Below the pieces are notes generated by a model. That model was not told the origin of the DNA. It searched no databases and saw only the letters and a program-made list of their open reading frames with translations. From positions 3,038,001 to 3,102,000 of the forward strand of contig NZ_FNSO01000004.1 in NCBI RefSeq assembly GCF_900105945.1: a stretch of 64,000 nt of DNA. The letters are read 5' to 3'. Positions 17,099 through 25,159 of this stretch are shown piece by piece. This DNA comes from Amycolatopsis tolypomycina. Its GTDB lineage: Bacteria; Actinomycetota; Actinomycetes; Mycobacteriales; Pseudonocardiaceae. Both the position numbers and the translations under genes were made by a program. The number at the start of each line of letters is the position of its first letter. Position 1 is the first letter of the stretch.

Positions 17099-17232
17099 GC
17101 CTGCCTCCTCGCACAACGTCGCGAACGCCGGCCCGCTCCCCTCAGGCGGGGGTAGCCGGTACTCCGGCGCGATGGGACATTTTTGCCACGGTACGGCACT
17201 TTGGCGGTATCGCGTAGGTCCGGGAGGTCGCC

Positions 17233-17460
17233 ATGACGAGCATCCACCGCCATGTCGAGGGGGCCGACCGTCCCCGGGCCCGCACCGTCGTCGAGCCTTG
17301 GCACGACGGGACTTCCGGCGCACGGCAGGACCGGCCGGCCTCGCCCCGGATGGCCGCCGAGCGGTTCACTGCGCATCGCCGCACCGGACCGTCCGAAGAG
17401 GAACCGGCGCTCCTGGTGGACCGGTTAACGCCGGAGCTGCCGCAGCGGCGTTCCCGGTAG
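17233..17460 (+). CDS. Small hypothetical protein, 75 residues
   Basis: A short reading frame divergent from the LuxR gene. The ATG has a good ribosome-binding site (CGGGAGGTCGCC). The product is polar and Arg/Pro/Glu-rich (EGADRPRARTVVEPWHDG ... DRLTPELPQRRSR), with no membrane segment, signal or motif that I recognise. It could be a real small protein controlled by the LuxR regulator or a chance frame. The following 245 nt up to the esterase gene hold no other feature I can support. Confidence 0.4.
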   Translation: MTSIHRHVEGADRPRARTVVEPWHDGTSGARQDRPASPRMAAERFTAHRRTGPSEEEPALLVDRLTPELPQRRSR

Positions 17461-17705
17461 CCGTGCCCTGACGGCGGCCCGGGCACCTGACTTCCCTCTG
17501 CCCGCGCGCGGCTCCCGTCGCGCAGGCTCCCTCCCTCCCGGCCGCGTCCGGGAGCCCGTCTCCCGCGCCGGTCCACGCCCGGCACGGGGCAGGAGAGCGG
17601 TCGGCTCTCCTGCGCACACCTGGCGTCCCCGAGCCGGTCGCACCGGCGCGTCCGCGCACGCCCGGGGACGCCAGGACCTCGCACCCCACACCCCTGGAGG
17701 CAACG

Positions 17706-18728
17706 ATGCCCAGGCCCGTCGAAGACCGGCAGACCCAGAACCGCCCGCCGTCCCGGGTGTCCCGGCGGAAGTTCGTCCTCGGCGCGGCCGCGGGGCTGTC
17801 CGCGCTCGCCGTCGCCGCACCCCGGACCGCGAGCGCGGCGGACACCGGGGCGCGCGTGCTCGCCGAACGGCGGTTGAGCCCCACCATGCTCGACCTGACC
17901 GTCGAGTCGCCGGCATTGGCGGCCACGGCGATGGTGCGGCTGCTGCACCCGGCGGACTGGACGCCGGGCGCCACCCGGACGTGGCCCGTCCTGTACCTGC
18001 TCCACGGCGCGGGCGACGACTATACGTCGTGGACGCGCTCGACCGACGTCGCCACCTTCACCCGCGGCGCCGACATGCTGGTGGTGATGCCCACGGGCGG
18101 CCGGGACGGGTTCTATTCGGACTGGTTCAACCGGGGCGCGGGCGGCCCGCCGCGCTGGGAGACGTTCCATCTGACCGAACTGCGCCAGATCCTCGAGCGC
18201 GGCTACGGCGCGGGCCCGGTCCGGTCGATCGCGGGCCTGTCGATGGGCGGCCTCGGCGCGCTGGCGTACGCGGGACGACACCCGGGCATGTTCGCCGCGG
18301 CGGCGTCCTACAGCGGCGTGGTGCACACGACCTACCAGGGCGCCCGCGGCCCGAGCCTGATCCAGGGCGTCCTCGTCAAGGACGGCTACGACCCGACGGC
18401 GTTGTGGGGCGACCCGAACCTCAACGCGGGGGTGTGGGCGGCGCACAACCCGTACGACCTGGCCCGCGAGCTGACCGGAATCCCGCTGTACCTGGCGTGC
18501 GGCAACGGCACGCCCGGCGTCCTCGACCCGCCGGGCACGCCGCCGGACCTGTTCATCGAGCCGTTGTGCGCGGAGATGAACACGGCACTGGCCCGCAGGC
18601 TGCGCGAGGCAGGCGCCACGGTGACGACGGACTTCTACGGCCCGGGCACGCACAACTGGCCGTGGTGGCAGCGTTCCCTGCACCTGTCGTTCCCCCTGCT
18701 GACCGAACCCCTCCGGCTCGGCGGCTGA
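17706..18728 (+). CDS. Secreted esterase, antigen-85/esterase D family (PF00756-like)
   Basis: A 340-residue alpha/beta hydrolase with a Tat signal peptide (SRRKFVLGAAAGLSALAVA, residues 19-37, cleavage near ASAAD45). The nucleophile is Ser179 in GLSMGG. An oxyanion/loop region YLLHGAGDDYTSWT and a late catalytic His in PGTHNW (about residue 315) complete the triad. The family includes mycolyltransferases of the antigen 85 complex and S-formylglutathione hydrolases. A Tat-exported member is likely to act in the cell envelope or outside as an esterase or acyltransferase. GGAGG precedes the ATG. It stands alone. Confidence 0.85.
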   Translation: MPRPVEDRQTQNRPPSRVSRRKFVLGAAAGLSALAVAAPRTASAADTGARVLAERRLSPTMLDLTVESPALAATAMVRLLHPADWTPGATRTWPVLYLLHGAGDDYTSWTRSTDVATFTRGADMLVVMPTGGRDGFYSDWFNRGAGGPPRWETFHLTELRQILERGYGAGPVRSIAGLSMGGLGALAYAGRHPGMFAAAASYSGVVHTTYQGARGPSLIQGVLVKDGYDPTALWGDPNLNAGVWAAHNPYDLARELTGIPLYLACGNGTPGVLDPPGTPPDLFIEPLCAEMNTALARRLREAGATVTTDFYGPGTHNWPWWQRSLHLSFPLLTEPLRLGG

Positions 18729-18867
18729 TTCCCCCTTACCCCCGGCTGAGGGGATTCCCGCGTTCCGGGGGGCGACTGATCGGATGGTCCCCTTCGCCGC
18801 ACGGATTGCTTGTGCGGCAACGGGTCCAGCACGATCAAGGCCCGCCCCTCGAGCACGGGAGAACGCC

Positions 18868-19377
18868 ATGAAAGCCCTGACCGCGGCGGTTTCGCTCTGC
18901 GCCCTGTTCCCGGCAGCCGCAGCCGCGACCCCGCCGCCGGCACGCACCGACGTGTCGGCGGAGGACCGCGAGTACCTGAACCGGGCCCACCAGAACAACT
19001 TGTTCGAGATCATCACGAGCCACCTGACCGACCGCGCGAGCTGCGCGGAGGTACGCCGCCTCGCCCCCGAGTTCGCGGCCCACCACACGGCCCTGGACGC
19101 AGACCTGGTGAGCGTGGCGACACGCGAGGGGGTGACGTTGTATTCGGTACCCGAGCCGCTGCCCCGGATAGCCGACCTGGCCGCCCGATCCGGCCCGGAC
19201 TTCGACAAAGCCTGGCTGAACGCCCAACAGGAGGCACACATCTCGGCGATCGCCACGATAGAGCGAGAAGCGCGGCAGGGGTGGTCACCGGAGGTGAAGG
19301 ACCTGGCGGCCCGTGCGGCGCCGGTGCTGCATCACCACCTGGAGGAGGTGCTTGCGGCGACGGACGCTTGCCGGTGA
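18868..19377 (+). CDS. DUF4142-like secreted protein
   Basis: A 169-residue protein with a short cleavable signal peptide (MKALTAAVSLCALFPAAAAA). The rest is helical, with the DUF4142-like pattern DREYLNRAHQNNLFEI near the start and FDKAWLNAQQEAHISAIATIE at about residues 108-130, where a conserved HI(x)6E motif is expected. The function of this ferritin-like family is not established. It ends just before a bidirectional terminator and the tRNA gene. A GGGAGAA site precedes the chosen ATG. Confidence 0.75.
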   Translation: MKALTAAVSLCALFPAAAAATPPPARTDVSAEDREYLNRAHQNNLFEIITSHLTDRASCAEVRRLAPEFAAHHTALDADLVSVATREGVTLYSVPEPLPRIADLAARSGPDFDKAWLNAQQEAHISAIATIEREARQGWSPEVKDLAARAAPVLHHHLEEVLAATDACR

Positions 19378-19394
19378 CGCCCCGGATACGACGA

Positions 19395-19424
19395 AAGCCA
19401 CGTTCACCTGCGTGAACGTGGCTT
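19395..19424. terminator. Bidirectional intrinsic terminator
   Basis: A perfect 13-bp stem (AAGCCACGTTCAC, 19395-19407, with its complement 19412-19424) with a 4-nt loop. It lies between the end of the DUF4142 gene and the 3' end of the convergent tRNA-Pro gene. A-rich and T-containing flanks make it usable from both sides. Confidence 0.88.
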
Positions 19425-19429
19425 GTCCG

Positions 19430-19503
<74 letters not shown>

Positions 19504-19621
19504 GACCCGCACTCCCTGAGTGCGTGAGAAGTACTCTAGCGTGCCCGCCAAACGGCCCTGCAAGCAGGGTCCCCCGTCCGCCTGACCTGCGGAAACAGGT
19601 CAGAGGGACGGGGAGTCAAGA

Positions 19622-20785
19622 TCACGCCGGGTTCGCTGCGTGCGTCAGGGTCTGCCACGCCACGAACAGGTTGTTCGAGCCCGCCGGGCGCTGGCGTTCC
19701 GTCAGTGTCTGCGTGTTCGTCATCGCGATGCCCATGCGGGTGTTCAGCGCGTTGAAGCCCACCTCCGTCACCGGGCCGAGGCCCAGGTTCAGGTGGCCGC
19801 CGCACAGCCATGACGGGGCCGCCGTGCCCAGCTGGTACTTCGACTGGAAGCCCAGGGCCTGGCGCAGGCGGGTGCCGATGTCCGTGGCGTACACGTCCTC
19901 GCCCTGGATGCGGAGTGTCTCCGCCACGTCCGCTATGGCCGCTATGCCGTAGCCCGTGTGGGTGAAGTCGCGGCAGGTCTCCTGGGTCAGGCCGTCCACG
20001 AACGTCGACTGGCCCTGCCAGTAGCTCACGATCTGGTCCCGCGAGGAGAGGCCGCTGCCCGGCACCGTCTTGGGCAGGGCGCCGTCGGAAGACAAGTACA
20101 CGTACGCCGCGACGCGGTTGCGGTAGCGCGTCAGCGCCTTGTCGTAGCTCGCCTTGTCCTCCAGGAACACCGAGATGCCGACCGCGGCCTCCATCATGGA
20201 CAGTTCCCAGTTGCCGTTGCTGTTGCTGCCGTTGATGACCTTGCTCAAATACACGTTGCGCAGCATTGTCGCGAACCGGCCCGCATTCGGCCAGCTCGAA
20301 TACGTGTACTTGATGATCTCCGCCGCGCGCGGCCACGACGAGCCCGCCCAGCCCGTCTGCAGCGGTGCGTTGCTGTTGGTGTGGCTCGTGATCACCGCCG
20401 ACCACGCGTCCATCAGCGCGATCGCCTTCTGCGCGTACCGCGCGTCGCCCGTGATGTACCAGATCAGGGCGTCCGTGTACGCCGCGATCGCGTCTTCGCG
20501 CTCGTCCGTGCAGCCGTAGTTCGGGTTCGAGTACGAGCCGCATTCGACCACCGCGCGCGGTTTCGGCGTCCGCGAAAGGGACGCGTACGAACTGGCCAGC
20601 GCCTGGTCGTACGCCGCTTTCCACGGCTGGGCGCCGGCGTTCACCTTGGCCTTGACGAAGTCCAGCTGCGGGCGGCTCACCAGCACGCCCGGGTGGGTGA
20701 ACGTCGCCGGCGCCGCCGGGGCCGGGGTGGCGAACAGCCCCAGGAGCAGGGGGACCAACGCGAGGACCGTGCGGAAGCGGGACAT
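19622..20785 (-). CDS. Alginate-lyase-family secreted polysaccharide lyase
   Basis: A 387-residue protein with a Sec signal peptide (MSRFRTVLALVPLLLGLFATPAPA). The mature part starts FTHPGVLVSRPQLDFVKAKV and has the alpha/alpha-toroid pattern of the alginate lyase superfamily (PF05426-like). Conserved segments are ITGDARYAQKAIALMDAWS, NGNWELSMMEAAVGISVFL and DFTHTGYGIAAIADVAETLRIQG in pieces. Family members cleave uronic acid polymers, but many actinobacterial homologs have no tested substrate. The ATG at 20785 follows GAGGAG. A DasR-like operator lies about 50 nt upstream, tying expression to chitin/N-acetylglucosamine supply. Confidence 0.75.
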   Translation of the reverse strand: MSRFRTVLALVPLLLGLFATPAPAAPATFTHPGVLVSRPQLDFVKAKVNAGAQPWKAAYDQALASSYASLSRTPKPRAVVECGSYSNPNYGCTDEREDAIAAYTDALIWYITGDARYAQKAIALMDAWSAVITSHTNSNAPLQTGWAGSSWPRAAEIIKYTYSSWPNAGRFATMLRNVYLSKVINGSNSNGNWELSMMEAAVGISVFLEDKASYDKALTRYRNRVAAYVYLSSDGALPKTVPGSGLSSRDQIVSYWQGQSTFVDGLTQETCRDFTHTGYGIAAIADVAETLRIQGEDVYATDIGTRLRQALGFQSKYQLGTAAPSWLCGGHLNLGLGPVTEVGFNALNTRMGIAMTNTQTLTERQRPAGSNNLFVAWQTLTHAANPA

Positions 20786-20835
20786 GGCTCTCCTCGAGAC
20801 GACGGTGTCCAGGGGTGCGCGCCGGCTCAGTGTCA

Positions 20836-20847
20836 TGGTCCAGACCA
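20836..20847. promoter_or_regulatory. DasR-responsive element (dre)-like site
   Basis: TGGTCCAGACCA, one mismatch from the TGGTCTAGACCA core of DasR sites, lies upstream of the alginate-lyase-like gene. DasR is the GntR-family repressor of chitin and N-acetylglucosamine genes in actinobacteria. Confidence 0.75.
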
Positions 20848-20884
20848 CCATTGGTCAAGCTTTTCTCTGCGCTCCAAAGAAAGC

Positions 20885-20922
20885 GTTCAGCCCGCTGAAC
20901 AGGTGCGTTCAGCGGGCTGAAC
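20885..20922 (-). terminator. Terminator hairpin after the chitinase gene
   Basis: GTTCAGCCCGCTGAAC (20885-20900) and its exact complement (20907-20922) with a 6-nt loop, 9 nt beyond the chitinase stop. On the minus strand it is followed by a CTTTCTTT run. Confidence 0.8.
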
Positions 20923-20930
20923 AAAATCGC

Positions 20931-23186
20931 TCAGCCGAGACCGGCGCTCACCGCGTTCATCAGGACGCCGGTGTCGCCCGACATCTCCCACGCCATCACG
21001 CCGAGCAGCCCGCGCGCCTTGAGCCACGTGGTCTTCTGCCCGATCGACCAGGCGTCGTCGAACGTCCACCACTGCCCGCCGTTGCCGGTATAGCACGACG
21101 TCGCGACGGCGGCCGTGTCGTGGCGGACCGTGCAGCCCGGCACGCTCGCCACCAGGTTCGCGTACCCGCGCGTGCCGGCTTCCTCGGCGAACTGGCCCGG
21201 CGCCGCGCCGGTCGCCGACTGCCATTCGCCGCTCTTCCCGCCGTCGGCGACGCCCTGCCAGCCGCGGCCGTAGAACGCCAGGCCGAGCGTCAGCCGCCGC
21301 GGGTCGACGCCGGCGTTCGTGTACGCATTGATCGCGCTTTCCGCACTGAAGTGGAAGTTGTACGGGTCGTCCGCGTCGGCGTACAGATTGCCCTGGTGAC
21401 CGGTGCGGTTGGGCTCCCACGAATTGTCACTGCCTGCCCCGTGGAAGTCGTAGCCCTGCACGTTCGCGACGTCGAGGTAGTCGAAGATCTTGGGCACGTC
21501 CCAGCCCGAAGCGACTTTCGCCGGGTCTGCCGGGGTGAACGCGTGCAGCTGGTACCGCTTGCCGGTGGTCGCCCCGTAGGCGTCCAGCTGCGCGCGGAAC
21601 TCGGCGAGCAGCGCCGTCAGGTTGGCCTTGTCGTTCGGGCTCCAGTGGTTGCCGGGGTGGCCGTCGGGACTGCCGGGCCACTCCCAGTCGACGTCGATGC
21701 CGTCGAAGATGCCGGCCGCGGTACCCGGCCCGCCGGCGCCGCCGTAGGGCGCGATGTTGCCCTTCAACCAGGTGTCCACACAGGACGCGACGAACTTCTT
21801 GCGCGACGCGTCGGTCGCGGCGACGTCGGAGAAGTACTTCGAGTACGTCCAGCCACCGAGCGACACCAGCACCTTCAGGTTCGGGTGCTTCGCCTTGAGC
21901 TTCTTGAGCTGGTTGAAGTTGCCGCGCAGCGACTCCCAGCCGGTGTCGGCCACGCCGTCCACCGACTGCGCCGCGGAGAACGGCCGCGAGTAGTCGGCCT
22001 CGGCGTCACCGGCGCCGTCGCCCTGGTTCGGGTCCTGCGGGTTGGCCGTCGTGCCCTTCGTGACCCCGGACAGGCACGTCAGGTTCACCGGATCGATGTT
22101 CTCGAACGCGTACAGCAGGTGGGTCAGCTTCGCCGCCGCGCCGGACGTCTCGAGGTTCTTGACGAAGAACTGGCGCCCGTAGATGCCCCACTGTACGAAG
22201 TACCCGACCTTCGCGTAACCCGGGACGATGTCGCCGGTCTTGGCCGTCACAGCGGCACTCGGCGCCGACACGTTGTCGTAGCCGTCGCGGGCGCGGACGG
22301 TGAACGTGTACGAAGTGGACGGTGCCAGCCCGGTCACGACCGCCGACGTCGTCGTCACCGTCGTGGCCAAAGTGGACCCGCGGTAGACGTCGTAGCCGAC
22401 GACGCCGGTGTTGTCCGTCGACGCCGTCCAGGCCAGGGAAACGCTGCCGGAGTCGGCGCCCGTCGACCGCACCCCGCTCGGCGCGGACGGCGGCGTCGTG
22501 TCATCGGCCGGGTTGTTCGTCGTCACGGCCAGGGCGGCGCTCGCCGGAGAGGTGGTGCCCTTGCCGTCGCGCGCTTTGACCGTGAACGAGTACGCCGTGC
22601 CCGGTGCGAGCCCGGAAACGGTGGCGCTCGTCCCGGTGACCGAAACGGCCAGGGAAGCGCCTTGGTAGACGTCGTACCCGGTCACCGGGAGCGAACCGGC
22701 GGCCGAGGGGTTCCAAGCCAGCGCAACGGTCTTGGTCGTCTTCGCGACCAGCCGCAGGTTCGCCGGCGCGCCCGGTGGCGTGTCCGGTGAACCGTCGCAG
22801 TTCGCGTTGTCGACGCGGCACTGCGTCGGCGTCGCGGCGGTGCTGAGCCGGAAAGTCGGGCTGTACGGGTAGGTGGTGCGGCCCGGCGCCAGCGTCGCGA
22901 TGTAGTACGCGGGCGTCAGCGTGACCTGGGTGCCGTTCTGGGTCACCGTGCCGTTTTCGCCGGTCGACGCGGTGACGCCGGCGGGCAGCGTGAACGTGAT
23001 CGCCCAGTTGCTCACCGACGCCGTCCCGGTGTTGGCGACCGTGTACGTACCGGTGGTGCCGCTCATGGCCAGGGTGGCGGTCAGCGAACCGGCCGCGGCG
23101 GCCGTGGGCGCGAGCGCCGCGGTGCCGCCCAGCGCGACGAGCAGGGCGGCGAGAGCGGAGCGTAGTCGTGCGGGAGTGCGTCTCAT
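20931..23186 (-). CDS. Secreted modular chitinase: CBM2-like, two fibronectin III domains, GH18
   Basis: A 751-residue exoenzyme. It has a Sec signal peptide (residues 1-32), a carbohydrate-binding module resembling CBM2 (about 34-130), two fibronectin type III domains (about 137-222 and 235-320) and a GH18 catalytic domain (about 325-750). The GH18 signature DGIDVDWEWP is intact, with catalytic Glu502. It hydrolyses chitin outside the cell. A perfect 20-bp palindrome with the DasR core lies 30 nt upstream of the start, so induction by chitin breakdown products is expected. It is a stand-alone unit, closed by a hairpin terminator. Confidence 0.93.
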   Translation of the reverse strand: MRRTPARLRSALAALLVALGGTAALAPTAAAAGSLTATLAMSGTTGTYTVANTGTASVSNWAITFTLPAGVTASTGENGTVTQNGTQVTLTPAYYIATLAPGRTTYPYSPTFRLSTAATPTQCRVDNANCDGSPDTPPGAPANLRLVAKTTKTVALAWNPSAAGSLPVTGYDVYQGASLAVSVTGTSATVSGLAPGTAYSFTVKARDGKGTTSPASAALAVTTNNPADDTTPPSAPSGVRSTGADSGSVSLAWTASTDNTGVVGYDVYRGSTLATTVTTTSAVVTGLAPSTSYTFTVRARDGYDNVSAPSAAVTAKTGDIVPGYAKVGYFVQWGIYGRQFFVKNLETSGAAAKLTHLLYAFENIDPVNLTCLSGVTKGTTANPQDPNQGDGAGDAEADYSRPFSAAQSVDGVADTGWESLRGNFNQLKKLKAKHPNLKVLVSLGGWTYSKYFSDVAATDASRKKFVASCVDTWLKGNIAPYGGAGGPGTAAGIFDGIDVDWEWPGSPDGHPGNHWSPNDKANLTALLAEFRAQLDAYGATTGKRYQLHAFTPADPAKVASGWDVPKIFDYLDVANVQGYDFHGAGSDNSWEPNRTGHQGNLYADADDPYNFHFSAESAINAYTNAGVDPRRLTLGLAFYGRGWQGVADGGKSGEWQSATGAAPGQFAEEAGTRGYANLVASVPGCTVRHDTAAVATSCYTGNGGQWWTFDDAWSIGQKTTWLKARGLLGVMAWEMSGDTGVLMNAVSAGLG

Positions 23187-23216
23187 GGCGGTTCTCCAAG
23201 CGGCACGAGGGAATCC

Positions 23217-23236
23217 GATGTGGTCTAGACCACATC
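23217..23236. promoter_or_regulatory. DasR-responsive element (dre), perfect palindrome
   Basis: GATGTGGTCTAGACCACATC is a perfect 20-bp palindrome containing the DasR/chitinase-operator core TGGTCTAGACCA, directly upstream of the GH18 gene. Confidence 0.88.
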
Positions 23237-23303
23237 GAATGTAACCCGGCGCGGGGAGAACCGCGCACGCCCGAACGGCGGCTAGCGGTGTCCGAACGGA
23301 GTG

Positions 23304-24083
23304 TTAACGCCCCGAGAAGGTCGCCTTCCCCGGACCGTCGGCGAGGAACGACTTCACGGCGTTGCGCAGGTCCTCGGTCTCGAACAGCTCGGCCGCGATC
23401 GTCGTGATGTGGGCGTTCGCCTCGGGGACGCCACCGGCGGAGAAGTGGTCGAGGACGCGCTTGGTCGCCGCGTGGGCGCGGGTCGGCCCCTCGGCCAGCC
23501 GCCGGGCGAAGGCGCGCGCGGCGTCGTCGAAGCCTTCGCTCGGCAGGACGCGGTTGACGACGTTCCAGCGCTCCAGCGTCGCAGCGTCGTAGGTGTCGCC
23601 GGTCATGACGAACTCCTTGGCGCGCCCGACACCGGCCCGCGCGGCCAGCCGCTGGGTGCCGCCCATGGTCGGCGTCAGCCCGACGACCTTCTCGACCAGG
23701 CCGAACTTCGCGCGCTCGGCGGCGAGGATGACGTCGCAGGCCACGGCCACCTCGAATGCCCAGGTCAGGCACAGGCCGTGCGCGGCGAACACCGTGGGGA
23801 ACGGCAGCGCGGCGATCCGGTCCGGCACCGCGAGCATCTCGTCGAACAGGACCTTCGCCTCGGCGGGCGAACCCTGGGCGTCGAACAGCGAGACGTCGAC
23901 GCCGCCGCTGACGATCTTGCCTTCGGCGCGGATCAGCAGCGCCCGCGCGGGTTCGGCTTCCAGCTCGCCGATCGCGGAAGCCAGCGAGGACTGCAGCGAA
24001 GCCGTGTAGAGGTTCAACGGCGGAGCGTCGACGGTCAGGACGGCGAGCCCGCCGTCACGATCGAGGCGGACCTGCTGAGTCAT
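23304..24083 (-). CDS. Enoyl-CoA hydratase/isomerase family protein
   Basis: A 259-residue crotonase-fold protein. The two acidic positions used by hydratases appear to be kept: Glu in WAFEVAVACD and Glu in KFGLVEKVVG, ahead of MGGTQRL. The loop before the first Glu is unusual: AHGLCLTWAFE replaces the common NGxALGGGxE, so the oxyanion region differs and the reaction may not be simple hydration. The start ATG at 24083 lies 2 nt after the stop of the PaaX-type gene, giving a two-gene operon. Confidence 0.85.
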   Translation of the reverse strand: MTQQVRLDRDGGLAVLTVDAPPLNLYTASLQSSLASAIGELEAEPARALLIRAEGKIVSGGVDVSLFDAQGSPAEAKVLFDEMLAVPDRIAALPFPTVFAAHGLCLTWAFEVAVACDVILAAERAKFGLVEKVVGLTPTMGGTQRLAARAGVGRAKEFVMTGDTYDAATLERWNVVNRVLPSEGFDDAARAFARRLAEGPTRAHAATKRVLDHFSAGGVPEANAHITTIAAELFETEDLRNAVKSFLADGPGKATFSGR

Positions 24084-24085
24084 AG

Positions 24086-24997
24086 TCACCCTGCTTCTTC
24101 GGCTTCGACGATGTCGTCCCAATACTGCTGGGCCTCCGGGCGCCAGTCGACGTGTTTGTGATGGAACAGTTCCGCCGCCTTCGTCCCGCTCCACTTCGCC
24201 GGCAACAGTTCGGCGGGCAGCTGCGGGTCGAGGAACGGGAACCGCCGCCACTCGTGGACCAGCTCGGTCTGCGCGCGCAGCACCGCGCGGCCGCCGGTCG
24301 GGTGCAGGCCGGTGAAGCGGTCGATGAAGTCCTCGTAGCGATCCTTGAGGTCGGTCAGGTCCCAGGACCGGGCGACCATGGACTCCTGCTCGCCGACCTC
24401 GCCGTACGCGGCGGTGAACGACATCGCCTGCGCCTCGAGGCCGAGCTCGGTGACGATCTGCTGGGCCTCCCGCTGCCGGGTCAGGTCCGGGCTGACCCAC
24501 ACGCCCGCCACGGGCGAGCCGAAGCCCGCCCAGGTCAGCCGGGTGCGCAGCCGGTGCCGCAGGTCGCGCTTGGCCTCGGGGACGGAGACGATCAGCATCA
24601 GCCACTGGCCGTTCCAGGCGCGTTCCTCGCGGCCGAAGGCGTAGATCCGGTCGGCGCCCTCGGTCAGCAGGCGGCGCCCCGGCGGGGTCAGCGACCAGCG
24701 CACGCGGCGCCCGACGCGCTCGGAGACCACCCAGCCTTCGGCGGCGGAGCGGGCCAGCGCCTGCCGCGCCGACTTCTCCTCGATGTCGAGGATGCCGAGG
24801 ACCTCGACGAGCATCGAGGTCCAGACCGGCTTGTCGCGGGGGAGGGCGTATTCGCCGAGGACGGTCATCAGCAGCGACCGCGCGCTGGCGTGACTGACCT
24901 CGCGGCGGCGGCTCACCGTGGGCCGCGGCGCGGACGGGCGGCCTTCCCTCGGCTTCGGCCTGCGGCCGAGGATGACCGGGGGAGCGGGCTCGCCCAT
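24086..24997 (-). CDS. PaaX-family transcriptional regulator
   Basis: A 303-residue regulator with the PaaX three-part layout: an N-terminal winged helix (SARSLLMTVLGEYALPRDKPVWTS, about residues 38-110), a central ferredoxin-like domain (NGQWLMLIVSVPEAKRDLRHRLR) and a C-terminal domain (about 215-295). PaaX represses phenylacetate genes and senses phenylacetyl-CoA. Relatives control other acyl-CoA pathways. I use the ATG at 24997, which has GAGG upstream; a GTG at 25015 is possible but has no clear ribosome-binding site. It is coupled to the enoyl-CoA hydratase gene and divergent from the ABC-F gene. Confidence 0.85.
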   Translation of the reverse strand: MGEPAPPVILGRRPKPREGRPSAPRPTVSRRREVSHASARSLLMTVLGEYALPRDKPVWTSMLVEVLGILDIEEKSARQALARSAAEGWVVSERVGRRVRWSLTPPGRRLLTEGADRIYAFGREERAWNGQWLMLIVSVPEAKRDLRHRLRTRLTWAGFGSPVAGVWVSPDLTRQREAQQIVTELGLEAQAMSFTAAYGEVGEQESMVARSWDLTDLKDRYEDFIDRFTGLHPTGGRAVLRAQTELVHEWRRFPFLDPQLPAELLPAKWSGTKAAELFHHKHVDWRPEAQQYWDDIVEAEEAG

Positions 24998-25121
24998 GCT
25001 GTTCACCGACCTCACTGTGTTGCGGCACTGACGGGCTGCGGGACTGACAACCTAACAGGGTACCCACAGTGAGTGATCAAAGCGCCACAGGACACACACT
25101 GTCGGTGGTTTTGACCTTGAT

Positions 25122-25149
25122 CTGACAGTTCACCACGGGGTCGTAGACT
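25122..25149 (+). promoter_or_regulatory. Candidate promoter of the ABC-F gene
   Basis: CTGACA (25122-25127) and TAGACT (25144-25149), spaced 16 nt, resemble a housekeeping sigma -35/-10 pair. They lie just upstream of the ATG at 25160, so the leader would be very short or absent. Confidence 0.4.
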
Positions 25150-25159
25150 CGGCTACCTC

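Noticed and set aside
17461..17705. A further gene in the gap before the secreted esterase
   Set aside because: Open frames there have no ribosome-binding site, no recognisable motif and strongly biased composition. I see nothing I can support.
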